Notes under the pieces: generated by a model | What the model was told of the DNA's origin: nothing | Databases searched by the model: none | Seen by the model: the letters and a program-made list of their open reading frames with translations, nothing else | NCBI GenBank assembly: GCA_002914845.1 | Contig: JXTC01000045.1 | Location: 937,485-1,001,484 of the forward strand | DNA from: Trema orientale | Taxonomy: Eukaryota > Streptophyta > Magnoliopsida > Rosales > Cannabaceae | Reading direction: 5' to 3' | Length of the DNA stretch: 64,000 nucleotides | Made by a program: the position numbers and the translations under genes | Shown: in pieces, positions 1 through 12,915 of the stretch | Position numbering within the stretch: position 1 is the stretch's first letter | How the letters are laid out: each line of letters begins with the position of its first letter

Positions 1-217
1 AAACAAACAGAGCCATAGTTTATTTAACGCGCTCTGGTTATCTTCTTCCTTATCCACAGGAACAGGCCAAACAAAGGCCAAGCTTTTTGCAGAGTTCAGA
101 AGCACAAAACCCTAACTGGTATTTCTCAAAATTTTCACTCTTTTCATCATCTTCATGCTCGTAAATCTGAAATTGAACTTTGTTTTGATTTAAATTTCAG
201 GGATAGAAAGAAGAAAA

Positions 218-1941
218 ATGGCAGCTGCATCAATGAGTTTCAACCTGGTGGGAGCGTTTAGAGGGCTTTCAATGAGCTCGGGCTCTTCCTCGTCGTCATC
301 ATCTTTCTTCAAAGGGGATTTGGGTTCCTTAACTATGGCGGCTCCAAAGCTATCCTTCTCTTGTCCACAAAGGCTCCCCTTGACCATCCAAAATGCGCAC
401 AAGAAAGGAGCCGGGAGTACCAAGAACGGTCGTGATTCCCCAGGCCAAAGGCTTGGAGTCAAGATTTTTGGTGATCAGGTTGCCAAGCCTGGCTCCATTA
501 TTGTTCGCCAGCGTGGGACTAAGGTAATACTTTTCTGGGTTTTATTTATTTGTTTATTTTTGTTTGCCAATTATATTATGCGTTTTTGATATTTGGGCTT
601 ATTTAACTTAACATTATAGAACTGGCTGTGCCAAAATGTTGTTCATTTGTAGTAGAATTAGAAGCTATTCAGTGAGCTAATACTGAAAGCCATGTTTACT
701 ACTTTGTAATGGACCGCAATATGAATCAGAGAGTAAGGAAAATGTTATTAAATTGTTCCTTTTTGTTTTGTGGGCTTATTTTTCTTATGGAATATAAAGC
801 TTGTTTTGTAGTAGAATTAGTAGCTAATCAGTGGGAGATATAATAGTTGTAGGAGATTGTATTAGAACTTCTTACTAGTTTGAATGTGCTACTATGGATA
901 ATTAAAAAGGTTAAATTTTGAGGAGTTTGGTACTGTTTGTGGATATAGAAAATTTAGTTGAAAAGTTGGGCTCTTTTTGTTCTTCCTGCCACCATCACTG
1001 TAGAACTGGGAAGCTGGTATGAAACAAGAATTGCTTCTGTTATCTGTTTTATTTTGTGGGTTTGAGATAAGTTGGTGGAATTGCAGTGTGTTTGAACTTT
1101 ATTCACTCAAGGAAATATTAAGGCTTTTTTGTTTAATCAAGCTGACATATATTATCATAGAATAATGTACTCTTCTTGCCTTCTCGCTTCCCCCATTTTA
1201 ATGTGGCATTATTAGTCGTTATCTTACTCAATTCTAGGAATGAAGTTTTGGGGCCAGGACATTGTAGTTTGAAACTTGATTGTCACTAGAGTACATTTGA
1301 TCTAGTGTGACTCCACAACACGGAGCATGTGATGGTTGGAATTTACATCTGTGTTTCTATGATTAAGAAAAGCCCTTGCTTGAGGTCGTTTGAGAAGTTA
1401 TATGTGGATGAGAGACATTATATATTTCGTTTGAAATATTACGTCAAAAACAACAAAGTTCCCACCGTAAAGCAATTTGCTCTGATTTCCTTGGTGCAAG
1501 CTTTATTACTTTATCAACTGCATAAATTTATTTTTCTGACCTATAGCATCAAATTCAGTTCCATGCAGGAAAGAACGTAGGCCTGGGCAAGGATCATACG
1601 ATATTCTCATTGATTGATGGCCTCGTAAAATTTGAGAAGTTTGGACCTGACAGGAAGAAGGTTGTTATACTGCTGACTTTTGACCATGCAATATAGTTGT
1701 TTTGTCAAAGAGATAGATTCGAGACCGATGCTGATTGCCTACTCTGTGTGATTGACAGGTGAGCGTCTACCCAAGAGAAGTGCAGCCTGAGAACCCGAAC
1801 AGCTACAGAGCTAGGAAGAGGGAGTACTTCAGGCTGCAGCGGGAACGCAAGAAGGCCCGAAAGGAAGGCATTGTTCCTCAACCCCAGCTGGTGCTGGCTT
1901 CTGCTGACGATGATACTACAGACAACAATCCAGTTTGCTGA
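218..1941 (+). CDS. RPL27: 50S ribosomal protein L27, chloroplastic
   Basis: Nuclear gene for the plastid 50S subunit protein L27, which sits near the peptidyl-transferase centre. I read three exons, 218-523, 1559-1660 and 1759-1941, giving 196 aa, the usual length for plant plastid L27. Residues 1 to about 58 are Ser-rich and lack acidic clusters, as expected of a transit peptide (inferred). The mature part begins near [15 protein letters not shown] and continues through [11 protein letters not shown] and [11 protein letters not shown]. Exon 2 supplies [21 protein letters not shown], and exon 3 begins [12 protein letters not shown]. All junctions are GT-AG and in phase 0. The ATG at 218 starts the only frame giving a transit peptide plus L27. 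A 5' UTR intron ending near 200 (atttcag) is possible but unproven. Identification is firm; exon ends are very likely correct. Confidence 0.95.
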
Positions 1942-3969
1942 TTCTTAGAAGCGACTTCTTATGCCAACTCTTACCGCGTTATATTGTAATCAGAATGTGC
2001 AGATAGGGTGGTTTCAGAGGGTTCGATTCATTTTTTTATCCTTCGTATAGATCCCCCTGCTGGGAAATTCCAACTCTTGCTGTATCGAAGCTTTCAATTT
2101 TCGTTCATTGATCTGTTCTTTATCTTATCATTGGAAATGGAATCCGATATAGCTTTTGTCAAGTTTAGGTGACCAAAATAAAGATACCAAAATCTCAGCT
2201 CTCAGGACCAATTAGCCTTGCAACGTGATTATCATCATATCAAGTATGTGGACACTTTACAAGGGTTGCCAGCCTTGTATCCTTGCAAAATATCAACCGT
2301 GCATTCCACCTTTAACTAATGTGATAAAGTAGGCAGATTCGGCGGCAAGAACAGAATTAAGCGATTCTTATCTTACTTCTTAGAAACTAGAACTTGGTAC
2401 CTGAGAGAGTAACCTAGTGGTTAAGGTCAACGTTCTTATTCAGGTCGAAAAGCTTTGTTGTACTTGATGAGTTGATCAAAAACAAAGCAAGAAAGTTCCA
2501 CAAGATCATAAAAGGCCAACCTGATTTTTCTCTTTGCTTTTTTTTTTTTTTTAAACCACAAACTAGAATCCTTTCTTTTTCGATTAAAAAGAAGAATTTT
2601 CATATCCCTGTTGGTTACAAGTCTGTGAATGAATGTATTTCCGTTAAGGAGTAAAATGGTTTCTGTGAAATTACAGTCGAGCTTCACTTACCACAAAGTT
2701 AAGAACTTCTATGTTGTGCGGATAAAAAATGATCAACAATCTCCAGTTACAGTAAAAACATAAAAAAGTACAAAACAACTCACTTGAGAAAGAAACAAAG
2801 CATTCATCCAGGTTACAGAAAACACTAGTTTAGTTGGTGAAAATTCTAATACACTTGGTAGCTAGATCTTTTCCCATCATATTGTTTACTGAAAATTTCC
2901 TTCTTGCACCTAACAAAATGATCACCTGCAGTTTAACATGAAATATTTAGCAATTGCGTGTTATACACTAGAAAACAATTGAGACCCGCTGTGGATGAAA
3001 CACTATAAAGTCAGAGGAATTGAACATTGAAGATCAAAGACAAATCACAATCAAGAAATTGTTCTCCACTAAAATGGAGAATAAAGGAATCTACGCAAAA
3101 CTACTTGGCATTCACGGCATTAATAAAGAAACCATCATTGAGATGAAACATTGATTGACACTAACAAAGAGTCCAAAATACAGATGCTAATCATTTCTAG
3201 TTCCCTATCTGAACTGTCCAAAACAAAGAAGATCAAACACTCAAAGGAGTAAGGTACATCCATCCATAATCCATATATATCATTTCAAAATTGAAAATGA
3301 CCCTGTAATCAAGGTACACAGACATGTCAACATTGCCACCCTTGATTGAACATCCCTTAAACAAACGATATAAACGACAGAACTTAGCAAGAAGATGACC
3401 AAATACACATTCTGAATTTACGAATGGTAAGCATCTGAAGTTTATACAAGGCAATTTTCTATTATTGTTAAAGAGGTCCCAAAAGATCAGTGATAAAAAT
3501 AAGGCAAAAATAGACAAAATCTGCCTCCATTCATTGCGAAATCAAACAATTGGAGAGCAAAAGATTGCTTATTTAACCTCTGCAATACTACCAAAATACA
3601 AGGAAAACAAAAATAACATAGTATTTCTGAAAATATACCATACAATCTTAGAAGACAATAACATTGGAACAGAGAACCAAGTTCAATATCTTGTGTTGCT
3701 TGACTTGCTTCTTAGGACGCGAAAAAAAAGTTCAATTTTTCAAGTATCCGAATTAAGGTGCTCCCCCCCCCCCCCCCCCTCTCCCTAATTTACCCATCTC
3801 AAGATTCAATTCCGCGACGAACCCAAAAGAGTAAAATGAATGAAAAGATAGAGAAAAATTAGAAAGGGAAAATTCCAATTGAATACATGCATTGCAGGAC
3901 ATATGGGATAGATATGGTACTATATCAAAACAGAGAGGTGAGGTGAGGCCTTAGGCGAGGTGACCTGAG
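1942..3969. other. intergenic, no gene recognised
   Basis: This stretch holds the 3' flanks of the L27 gene (+) and the SEC61 gamma gene (-). Short ORFs here have no family resemblance and low-complexity composition. A run of about 17 C lies near 3763-3779, next to the 3' side of SEC61 gamma. A weak A-box-like motif (taacctagtggttaagg, near 2410) hints at an old SINE, but no convincing B box follows. Confidence 0.5.
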
Positions 3970-4087
3970 CTAGGCAGATCCGACGATGATATTGTTGATG
4001 GGGATGAAGATGAGCTTCACAAAGAATCCCACGAATCCCATCACCACAAATCCAATCGCCGTACGGAATGCCACCTTCGTGAATTCT

Positions 4088-4125
<38 letters not shown>

Positions 4126-4321
4126 GAAATTCAAAATTATATGACATATAGATAGATATAGAGATAGATATAAGGAAAAGGATATGTATGAGAATGAAAA
4201 AAGAGAATTGAGTTTTATATAATTTACCTTTGCGATCGGGCTTGTGGCAGCGCTTGACGAGACGGACGCTGTCCTTGGCGAACTCCCTAAGGGGATCGAA
4301 CACTGAGTCAATCGCCTCCAT
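3970..4321 (-). CDS. SEC61G: Protein transport protein SEC61 subunit gamma
   Basis: Small tail-anchored subunit of the SEC61 translocon in the ER membrane. Two exons on the minus strand, 4321-4228 and 4085-3970, give 69 aa, the size of plant SEC61 gamma. The amphipathic cytosolic part reads [18 protein letters not shown], then [14 protein letters not shown]. The C-terminal membrane helix includes [20 protein letters not shown] and ends NNIIVGSA. The split codon G|AA (Glu32) joins the exons with GT-AG borders. The intron carries a long homopolymer directly beside the acceptor. Nothing is missing compared with the family. Confidence 0.95.
4090..4123. repeat. A/T homopolymer in the SEC61 gamma intron
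   Basis: An uninterrupted run of about 34 A on the plus strand is T on the transcribed strand. It ends two bases before the intron's AG and so forms an unusually long pure polypyrimidine tract. Exact length is prone to sequencing error. Confidence 0.9.
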
Positions 4322-5079
4322 TTTCTCCCTCTTTCTTTCTCTTTCTTTCTTTTAGATCTTTCGCCAAACCAAAACCAAGATGGGTCAGTCACCTAGCTTA
4401 GCTAGACTTCTCTACAAGCCGTACCAAATATGTAATCTCGAGTCTCAACCTCGGGGAATATACAAATATAACCCTGGTTGGTTACCCTTGCCTACCCTGT
4501 CTGGACCAATTAACTCGAGTTCACACACCATACATGTGCAGACTAGTTTTCCTCCAAACGACGTCGTACCAACTCTCTTTATTTCTTTTTATTCCTTCTG
4601 GTGAGGGAAACGGTCTTTGAGTCATCTAATTTGTTTTCGAACTCTTCTCATTTTCAAGGTCTCTTTATTCCGAGTTCTATAATGTACTCTTCTTATTTTC
4701 TACTTTTAGTTAAGTGCAGGTAAATTGCATGGCATTCTCAACAAATCTAATGCAACAATTCAATTGAAGCAATTTGCTATGCTTTTCAACACTTGTGAAG
4801 GGCAACAAACCAGGAAACACAACCCGGGGTCAAGGTATGTGTTTTACGCAAAAGTATGACAAGCTCAATTTCTCCAAAAATTGTTCCCACGACGCCATGC
4901 ACGTAACTAATCCTTACTACCTCGGATATTTCACATGAAGATTTCCTACATGAAAAAAAGGGTCATCACCTATAGCTCAATATCTCTCCACAGAGCTGGT
5001 TGTATGTATAACCCATCTACATGACTGCCGGTAGGAAAGCACTCATGGATACAAAATTAAATCGCATGCTTGTTAGCTG
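4322..5079. other. intergenic: SEC61 gamma promoter side and C2H2 gene 3' flank
   Basis: It lies upstream of the minus-strand SEC61 gamma start and downstream of the minus-strand C2H2 gene. Pyrimidine-rich repeats lie near 4325-4350 in what should be the SEC61 gamma 5' UTR. No coding potential is recognised. Confidence 0.5.
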
Positions 5080-6880
5080 CTATGTCTTTGTTTCAGCTGA
5101 CGAGGAGTCCGGCCTCTTGTCACGTTGAATAGCTCTAGGGACAAATGTTAAACCACGAGCGTTGCGGCGACCAAAGCTGATGGATGAAGGAGACGAATCG
5201 GATGTGCTTAATTTGGACACAGCAGAAACAAGGCCATCGATGGTTTCAATTTCTACTTCCATGCTTGAAGCTTCTGCCTTCTTATGATTAGCTTGTTTAC
5301 GTTGCTGTTTCTGCCTCAGTTTTTTGGATGGACAAGCTTTTTTGAAAAACTCAAATGAAGTGGGGAACTTGTGCTTGTCCACCAGATGCTGATGCCGACT
5401 TTTGTAGCTCTTAAACTTCAGAGTGCAGCCTTCAACTAGGCATTCGTACTGCCACCAGAAAATAAAACTTTACCATACAAAACTAGTGATGACAAAAGAA
5501 CTTGATCATTATATAGAGCTTAAGAACAGGAAAAAATCATAACCGTAACAACGTCTTAACATGCTTGCTCAAACGACAGGATAACATACAAAAATGAACA
5601 TAAGATACCATGGCATAGCCTCGTGCAACTTTAGCCTGAAAGAACGAATCATGTGCTTCAGATATGTGTATGCTCAGCAATCGTGATGTCGGGTAAACTC
5701 TAGAGCACACAGAACATGAAGCAGTATGTCGCTTATTATAATGATCTTCAAAATCCTCCAACGAAGTCAGATGTGCACCACAACCCGCAATGGGACAGAA
5801 AACTCCCCTGTGCATAGGTTAGATTTGGATTCTCAAGTTAGGCAAAGCGAATATGAGTTTGAACAAACCTATGAAAACATTAATTAGACAAAGCAGAAAA
5901 ATGCGAATGTAAGAAACTTCATTGTCTTATCAAACATAAACCGGCCAACATAACCAAACCAATTCCCTCTTTAACCGTCGTCTCGATCCTGTAAAATCTT
6001 GGCCTATTAACAAAGAAATCAACAATTTTTTAGAGTAGATATTCACAAATGAACGAAAAACCACGCCATTGGACTTCGGATGAAGTGAAAACTAAACCTT
6101 ACCAAGTAACAAAACTAAAAAAAGCAATCCTTAAAAACGAAAAAAAGAAGAAGAAACACACTCAATAAATTTCCATCAGATAAGCTGAACGATTACCCTA
6201 TCTCATGTTTGAGTGATTAGGCCCATGGTTTGCTCTTTGCTCCCATAAGGTCTGGGCTGGGCTCCAGTTCCTCATGGGGACCTACCTAGCAACATGTTAG
6301 AGCTCTCTAACTCTCTAATATAAGCATGGAAGTCAGTGCCCTCTTCTCTGACCCATCTAAAACTAAACTTACTCATGTTCTTGTGACACTCCTTTTCAAA
6401 TTTTAGGTTCCATAATTAAATACAATAGGAAAAAAAAAAGGGGTTTGATGTAAACTAACGTACCTGGTGCTATCTTCAGCTACCCAACTCCGAAGGTAGT
6501 TCTTTTCGTCCTCAGTTAAATCGATTGCAACCTAAGAACAAAAGAGAACTGAAATTTGAAACTTCAACAATTACAAAATTACCCACATCGCATTAAAATT
6601 AAAATTTGAGTAAAAACTAAACAAAAAACCAAAACCACAACCTTGAAAACGATTGAAAATAAAAATGAAACAGCAGCCACACTGGGGCGTTAAAGTAACA
6701 AATTTCTAAAATCCCAAAACGAAAGAGGGAAAAATTTACTAAAGAAAAAAGAACCTGTTTTGCGAGAAGTTCCCTTTCGATGTTTCCAGAAGCGAAAAAT
6801 GGGGAGTCTGGATCGAATCTTCTACAAACGGGTTGCCAGTACGGGAACCCTAGCTGGCCTTCTTCCACGTCCATGGCCAT
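5080..6880 (-). CDS. C2H2 zinc finger protein, ZNF511-like
   Basis: Four exons on the minus strand, 6880-6755, 6531-6464, 5807-5609 and 5448-5080, give 253 aa, close to the size of animal and plant ZNF511-type proteins. Three C2H2 fingers are visible. The first is C69-X4-C74-X12-H87-X4-H92, the second C96-X2-C99-X12-H112-X4-H117, and the third C134-X4-C139-X12-H152-X4-H157. The wider X4 cysteine spacing of fingers 1 and 3 is typical of this family. The N-terminus has the acidic FPYWQPVCRRFDPDSPFFASG region. The C-terminal tail is basic and then Ser-rich (KKLRQKQQRKQANHKKAE; FGRRNARGLTFVPRAIQR). A nuclear nucleic-acid-binding role is inferred; the plant function is not established. All junctions are GT-AG and the frame is continuous. 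Confidence 0.88.
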
Positions 6881-8301
6881 ACCCCCTCGTGTTTGCTAAT
6901 CCTCAGCTTACAGTGAAGATTGTGGAAGCTTTGAGGAAGATCCAGTGTTCCAGTGCGCCTTCAAAGTTTGAAACTTGGAAGGCATTCTCTTCAAGACCCG
7001 CATTTGGGCTAATTTCCCATCCAAGTTAGCCCAATCTACAGGCCTCAAACGACACCATCTGGCAAAGTTGGGCTAATCATAGGCCCATATGGTGAAAGAT
7101 TATGGGCCATCTCTATTTGATCCTGCTTCTGAGGACAAAAGGTTCTGTTCAAGGGGAATGGACCTGACTCCTGAGTAGCAGTAATTTTGGATTAAAATGA
7201 TTTTCTTACAAGTGTTTCGAATAATTACTTGTATTTTCCACTTATCTCATAAGAAAAGTCATCGTTTTTTATGAGTACATGATTCTCGTCACACAACGCT
7301 GTGACATTACTACAAAAATTATTTTTAAAAAACAGTCATAAAAAATGTCAGTTTACTTAAAATTACTACTATGTCAAAATTTGTTCAAAGATTTGTTTGG
7401 AAACACTTCCATTTCACAATTTTCGTATTTCAAAACTCTATAAAAGTACGGGGATCGATCAATATATACAAAAGGCAGACTATAAAAATTTTACCAAGCC
7501 AGTCGAATTTAGCTGCTTTTTTTTTTTTTTGAGTATCAGGCTATCAGCTTAGTTTTGGCCTGTGTTTCTCACTTACTGAATTTAAAAATTGACAATTTGA
7601 AAGCATCACCAATACTTTTACTAATTTACTAAAAAAAAATAAAAAGTAAAAAAAGCAAGTCTTTTGTGACGAGTTGAAAGCAAATAAGTTACCAAAAATA
7701 GACATTTTTAGATGGAAATCTAGAGAGAGTTTTCCTAAGATAAATACTCATAATACCAGTCTTGAAAAGGTTTACCTTATAAATTATGACAAGGAAAAAG
7801 TATATACAGCATTTGCATATGTGAATTGACAATTGCATAAAAAATATTTCCTCAAATTATAAAGAAACAAGAAATTTTGCAGTTTTTGGTGCACTGAAGG
7901 TACATTAAATGGTTTAACTATTATTTATTGTGGAATGAAAATAGACTACTATAACTCATGGGCGAATTATTCCGCCGGGGGGGAAGCTTGAAGGCAAATC
8001 AGTGAATCAGTCCTCAAGATATTGTTTAAATAAATTCCAAGGTATACAACACAATGACTTAGTAACTACAACAATTTGTTTATTCTAAAGTTCATTAAAC
8101 ATGAGACTTCTAGACAATTTCAATTAGCTGACCTTTCTGCCATGTATTAAAAAATTGTATGTATACTATTGTATACACTGGTAAGTAAATGACGGAGTTT
8201 ATATTATTTGCTAATTGCTGTCTTAATTATCAGATTTGAAGATTTTTATGATTTTGAGAAAATGCTTATACTATTGTGCCAAGAATTGGAGAATATAAGA
8301 T

Positions 8302-8466
8302 ATAAGTCTGAAAATATTCTTTAATATAGCATATGTACACACCATGCCACGCCAAATTTCCCTCATGTGAAACATNNNNNNNNNNNNNNNNNATAAGTCT
8401 GAAAATATTCTTTAATATAGCATATGTACACACCATGCCACGCCAAATTTCCCTCATGTGAAACAT
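8302..8466. repeat. 74-bp direct repeat flanking a 17-N gap (probable assembly artefact)
   Basis: Bases 8302-8375 and 8393-8466 appear identical and are separated only by 17 N (8376-8392). Two overlapping contig ends left unmerged would give exactly this picture. A real short tandem duplication is the alternative. Confidence 0.85.
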
Positions 8467-9240
8467 ACATATTCATATAAAGTAGTTTTCTTTTGATACG
8501 TCATGTGTATACAATGTCAAACTCTGACTGGTAAATGATAACCTGCTTTAGACTTGTCCAAACTTTAGTATTCGGATTTGTTATTTAGTCATTTTCATTT
8601 AATACTTACAAGTAATTTAATTTGCATTTGCAGGGCAAGGGCAAGACCCATTCATGTACGCGTACAAGTTGAATCACATAAGAATACCAATTCAATCAAT
8701 AGAGAATATAACTCAAACTTAATATAAAAACATAAGTTAAGACCTTTACGCATTACGCATGTATAGTAACCACACTTATTTATTTATTTATTTTTGGTAT
8801 GGTTGAATTGTAGGAATGATCAACAAATTAAAGAGCTATTAGATGGAGGTGATAAGCCTTTTCCGCCGTCCGATCGGGAGAGTAGTAGAAAACCATGGGC
8901 CCCAATTATATTACAATACCATTCTCCCACTACATAAAGCAACACCCTAGCCTAGATATAAACAGATTTCTTGGTCACAACTGGGATAATACTGGTACAG
9001 CAAATTATATGTTACTCTAGAAAACGACTTTCCAGGAAAATGACAAATACCCAACACTTTATTACTACACACTAATATATATTTATGTATATATAACATA
9101 TGTTGTTACTAGAAAACATTGAACACTCGAAGGCTTAATTAGACCAAGTACATAGATATATACCGACTTGATGAATCTATTAATTGTTTAAAGGGTCATC
9201 ATTCTCTTTCTCTATCTCTACTCGCTTTCTTAATCTCTTA

Positions 9241-9345
9241 TATATAATTAGTCATAACCATTAATTTGTGTAATAGACAGAGAGAGAGAGAGAGAGAGAG
9301 AGGTAGCCGGGAAGTTAAGCTAGGTTTTATTGAGGGAAGGACATA
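9241..9345 (+). promoter_or_regulatory. TATA box and GA-tract 5' UTR of the peroxidase gene
   Basis: TATATAA at 9241-9247 lies about 100 bases before the ATG. A pure GA run (9279-9302) follows in the expected 5' UTR. GAGA tracts can bind BPC/GAGA-binding factors in plants; a role here is inference. Confidence 0.45.
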
Positions 9346-11303
9346 ATGGAGGTGGGAAATATGAGAGGATTGTTGTTAATAATGGTTATGATCGTTAACG
9401 TTATGGGAAGGGGAGAGGCGCAGTTGGTAGAGAACTTCTACAGCGCCACATGTCCTAACGTTGAAGCCATAGTTCAGCAGGCTGTTTCTACTAAGTTTAC
9501 TCAGACCTTTGTCACTGTTCCGTCTACTCTTCGCCTATTTTTCCATGATTGTTTCGTCGAGGTACCATCACTATTATGTATATACATATATATTGTAATT
9601 AGTTATACATACAAACACATATACTGAAAAATGTTTCTGTCTAGCTTGCTTATGTACATATATTCCATTTATTGATGTAATTATTGCATGTGTTGTCCGG
9701 AACTTCTATTACTGCTCTTTTGATGGTGTGTTGATCATGATCATGATCATCATATTGCTTATGATCGCGTTCTCATCTCATATACATCATATGCTTGAAT
9801 CGTTGATTTTGTTAAGAAATGTTTATTAATTGTTTGAATAGAAAATTTGAGAGTTTGAATATAATTAGTTATACATAGTCAGGAACTTTAACTTATCACT
9901 GCCCCTTTTTGTTTGTAGCATCTTTGTTCGTTTTTCATTTGTTCACTTCTTATGTTTTAACTTTCTTGGTAAGTAAACTAAATATGAACCGAGTCGCAAG
10001 TGGAGGCTGTTCTAATGAAGTTAGTCAGCCGACCTAGGCATAACCAAACCAACTGTTGACTAAGAAACATATAAACACATCAGCCACTACAAATAACAAG
10101 TTTTTTTTTGTAACACGTCAAATTAAATGCCCAACTATGACTGGTATATTTTCCACCTACCATTACATGAGTTTTTCTATGAGTTAATCTCTAGTCCTAA
10201 TAATGTAAATGTAAGAAAATTCATGATCTATAGTTGCCTAAAACAAGATTGTAATTAATGATCACAAAAATACTCCGTTTCGAGTTTCTGTCAACTTATT
10301 GTTCTGTTGTGGTGGCAGGGTTGCGATGCCTCAGTAATTATTGCATCACCAAATGGGGACGCAGAGAAAGACGCCCAGGACAATCTTTCTTTGGCAGGAG
10401 ATGGCTTTGACACCGTCATCAAGGCCAAACAAGCCGTTGAAGCTCAATGCCCTGGCATTGTCTCTTGTGCTGACATTTTGGCTCTCGCCGCTAGAGATGT
10501 CGTCGTTTTGGTAAGATCATATAACACCGTTAGAAATAACGAGTGGTGGTGTTAAAAAAAATAAATAAATAAATGAAATTAAAGCACCATGACTCATTTC
10601 GCGAGAAAAGAACATTTTTTCTTAAAAGAGAAAATAGTAAGTTTAATGAACATTATGTTAGTTTTGATACACTATCATGTCGTCACGTAAGTCATGATTC
10701 TAATTCAATCCCTCTCTGTGTGTGTAGGCCGGAGGACCTGCATTCAACGTCGAGCTAGGACGCCGCGATGGACTAGTATCGAAAGCATCTCGAGTCACTG
10801 GAAACCTGCCGGATCCGTCGGACCATGTGGACCAACTGACCTCCATATTCGCCAAAAACAACCTCACCCAACTCGACATGATCGCACTCTCGGGGGCTCA
10901 CACAGTCGGGTTCTCCCACTGCAACCGTTTCGCCAACCGCATCTACTCGTTCACGCCTTCGAACCCCGTGGACCCTTCCCTGGACCCCGGTTACGCTCAG
11001 GAGTTGATGTCCGCATGCCCCCGGGACGTGGACCCGTCCATAGCCATCGACATGGACCCGACCACTCCTCGGACATTCGACAACGTGTACTACCAGAACT
11101 TGGTTGCCAAGAAGGGGCTTTTTACGTCGGACGAGGTGCTGTTCACTGATAATGATACTCAGCAAACTGTTGTTGATTTCGCCAACGACCCGAGTACGTT
11201 TAACGCAGCCTTCATCACGGCCATGAGAAAGCTCGGACGAGTTGGGATCAAGACGGGAAGTCTTGGTGAGATCAGGAGAGACTGCACTGCCTTCAATTCG
11301 TAA
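9346..11303 (+). CDS. Class III secretory peroxidase (PER16/45/55-like)
   Basis: Secreted haem peroxidase acting in the cell wall or apoplast, oxidising phenolics with H2O2. Three exons, 9346-9561, 10319-10510 and 10728-11303, give 327 aa, standard for the family. A hydrophobic signal peptide ends near [10 protein letters not shown], so mature Gln26 would be N-terminal. The distal site is [10 protein letters not shown], with Arg63 and His67. It is followed by GCDASV, which provides the calcium-site Asp. The proximal haem ligand is His194 in [11 protein letters not shown]. Conserved structural parts include [30 protein letters not shown], and the C-terminal GEIRRDC. Cysteines expected for the disulfides are visible. 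Introns fall after FVE and after VVVL, typical class III positions. No defects are seen. Exact substrate and paralogue number cannot be assigned from sequence alone. Confidence 0.95.
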
Positions 11304-12915
11304 ATATCAATTCATCATCAATGTTTTTCACACCAAACAAAAAATAAAAAACGAAACGGGTATATACATGAAAAGCTCTGAATAACATATACTCCTGTTA
11401 CGTATAAAAAAAAAAAAAATTAAAATTAACTGTAATGCAGGTTGAAACACCTCCAAATATGTTCCTTCTCTCATTTTTTTTTTTTTTTCGATTTCGTGTA
11501 ATTGGATACTTGTGTGAAAGTCGTTTTCAATTGTGAGTTTACAGGCTGGGAAACAAAAATACATGTGTATGTTTCTGTTTGATTAAACTATGAAATGGTA
11601 ACCAATGTTCATAAGGTATTTTTTTTTAATCTATTTTTTTCTGTTACTTTCTCCGTAGTCTATAATGTGTCTCAAGCCTTTTGAAATCATCAATGGCTGA
11701 ATTTAATATCAGTTGTTGCTTGTTGAATGAGACAGGTTATTTGAAATATTAGCCGTGTTAATCGGGGTGAGTATTTTAACTAATTTAATTATGTATATTT
11801 AAAGGCAATTATTTACGAAAGAGATAAACTCATTAAAGCTTTGATGTCATTCACACACAGAAATAAGCGATGTTAATTATATATGTAATTGGGATGACAG
11901 CCTTGACAAGAAAATGACCCAGTACCAAACAATAGCCTAAAGAGGAAAAGGTCTTAAAAGGAGAACTGTTAAGCCTTTAATTAATAATTAATAGCAGCCT
12001 AAAACCAAATAATAGAAGATGTCACTGTTTCATGATGTGGTTGAGTTGATAGTGATCAAACTGTTTGTAAATGTTAATGTATGAGAAAAAACTGTTAAAG
12101 TTACCTTGTGGTGTCCAAAGTCTTCAAATTATCATGAGGTGCTGTGCCTAGAACCGGGTGAGCTTAGTGGAGCCGCTCACTGCAATCAAAGCATGACCAG
12201 AACAGGTATCAAAGACAAAGATCTTATTTTAGTGGAAAAGGGTATCTGCTAATGATTAAAGCGAAATCGAAATAACCTTTTTCCTCAATTCATTTAAGAA
12301 AGAACAATCATACCATTAAACCATCAGCCACTTATGCGAAAAAGCAAACCTGGAACTAAGTAAAGGGTAAGAAACAACGTTTGGTAAGATCTGCATAAAG
12401 TGATAGTTTTAATGATGTTCTTCAAGGAGAAAACATGCCATTAAAGGTTGCTCACGTGGCTCTGATTACTTTAAAATTAGGAAGTACAGTGTTTGTAAGA
12501 TAGACTTGCGTTGTAACTCAACACTGCTCAACCTTAAGAGCCACGTTAACAAAACTACAAATATGTGAAGCCAATAAATTATAATGAAATAATACAACAA
12601 AACTAGTACTCTCTTTATTCACTCATTGCGAGTAGTGGATACAACTTTCATATCAATGGAGAGCCCAAATCTGAACTGGAAAGAATACAACGAACTCGAT
12701 AAATAAGGTGTCGTTTTGATCACCCAATAGAGAGACAAAAGGGTGAAAACTAAATTGGTTTCTGGTTCCCGCTTTAGAGGGAAACTTCATGAAACTATTT
12801 CTTGCATGAACATCATGCTTTTGATATAATCTTAACAGAAACAAGGAAACAAACTCTAGACAAACCTCAGATAAATTATACAGACAACAAAATCATGAAA
12901 AATTGGATACCATGG
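11304..12915. other. intergenic between convergent peroxidase and MFS genes
   Basis: 3' flanks of two converging genes. T/A-rich tracts lie near 11407 and 11475. No open frame with family resemblance is present. Confidence 0.5.

Larger units (their letters stand above)
6881..9345. other. intergenic, no gene recognised
   Basis: AT-rich sequence upstream of both the C2H2 gene (-) and the peroxidase gene (+). It contains a small scaffold gap with a duplicated flank (see next entry) and the peroxidase promoter at its right end. I see no coding sequence. Confidence 0.5.

Noticed and set aside
190..462. Minus-strand 90-codon frame over the first exon of the L27 gene
   Set aside because: Antisense shadow of a well-supported coding exon; no family resemblance.
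2401..2460. Possible SINE head (taacctagtggttaagg)
   Set aside because: A-box-like motif only; the expected B box is degraded beyond recognition.
7300..7360. CACTA-like phrase 'actacaaaaattattttt'
   Set aside because: No matching inverted end or target duplication was found.
10694..11149. Alternative plus-strand 151-codon frame in peroxidase exon 3
   Set aside because: Overlaps the peroxidase frame, which carries all catalytic motifs; GC-rich exon opens other frames by chance.
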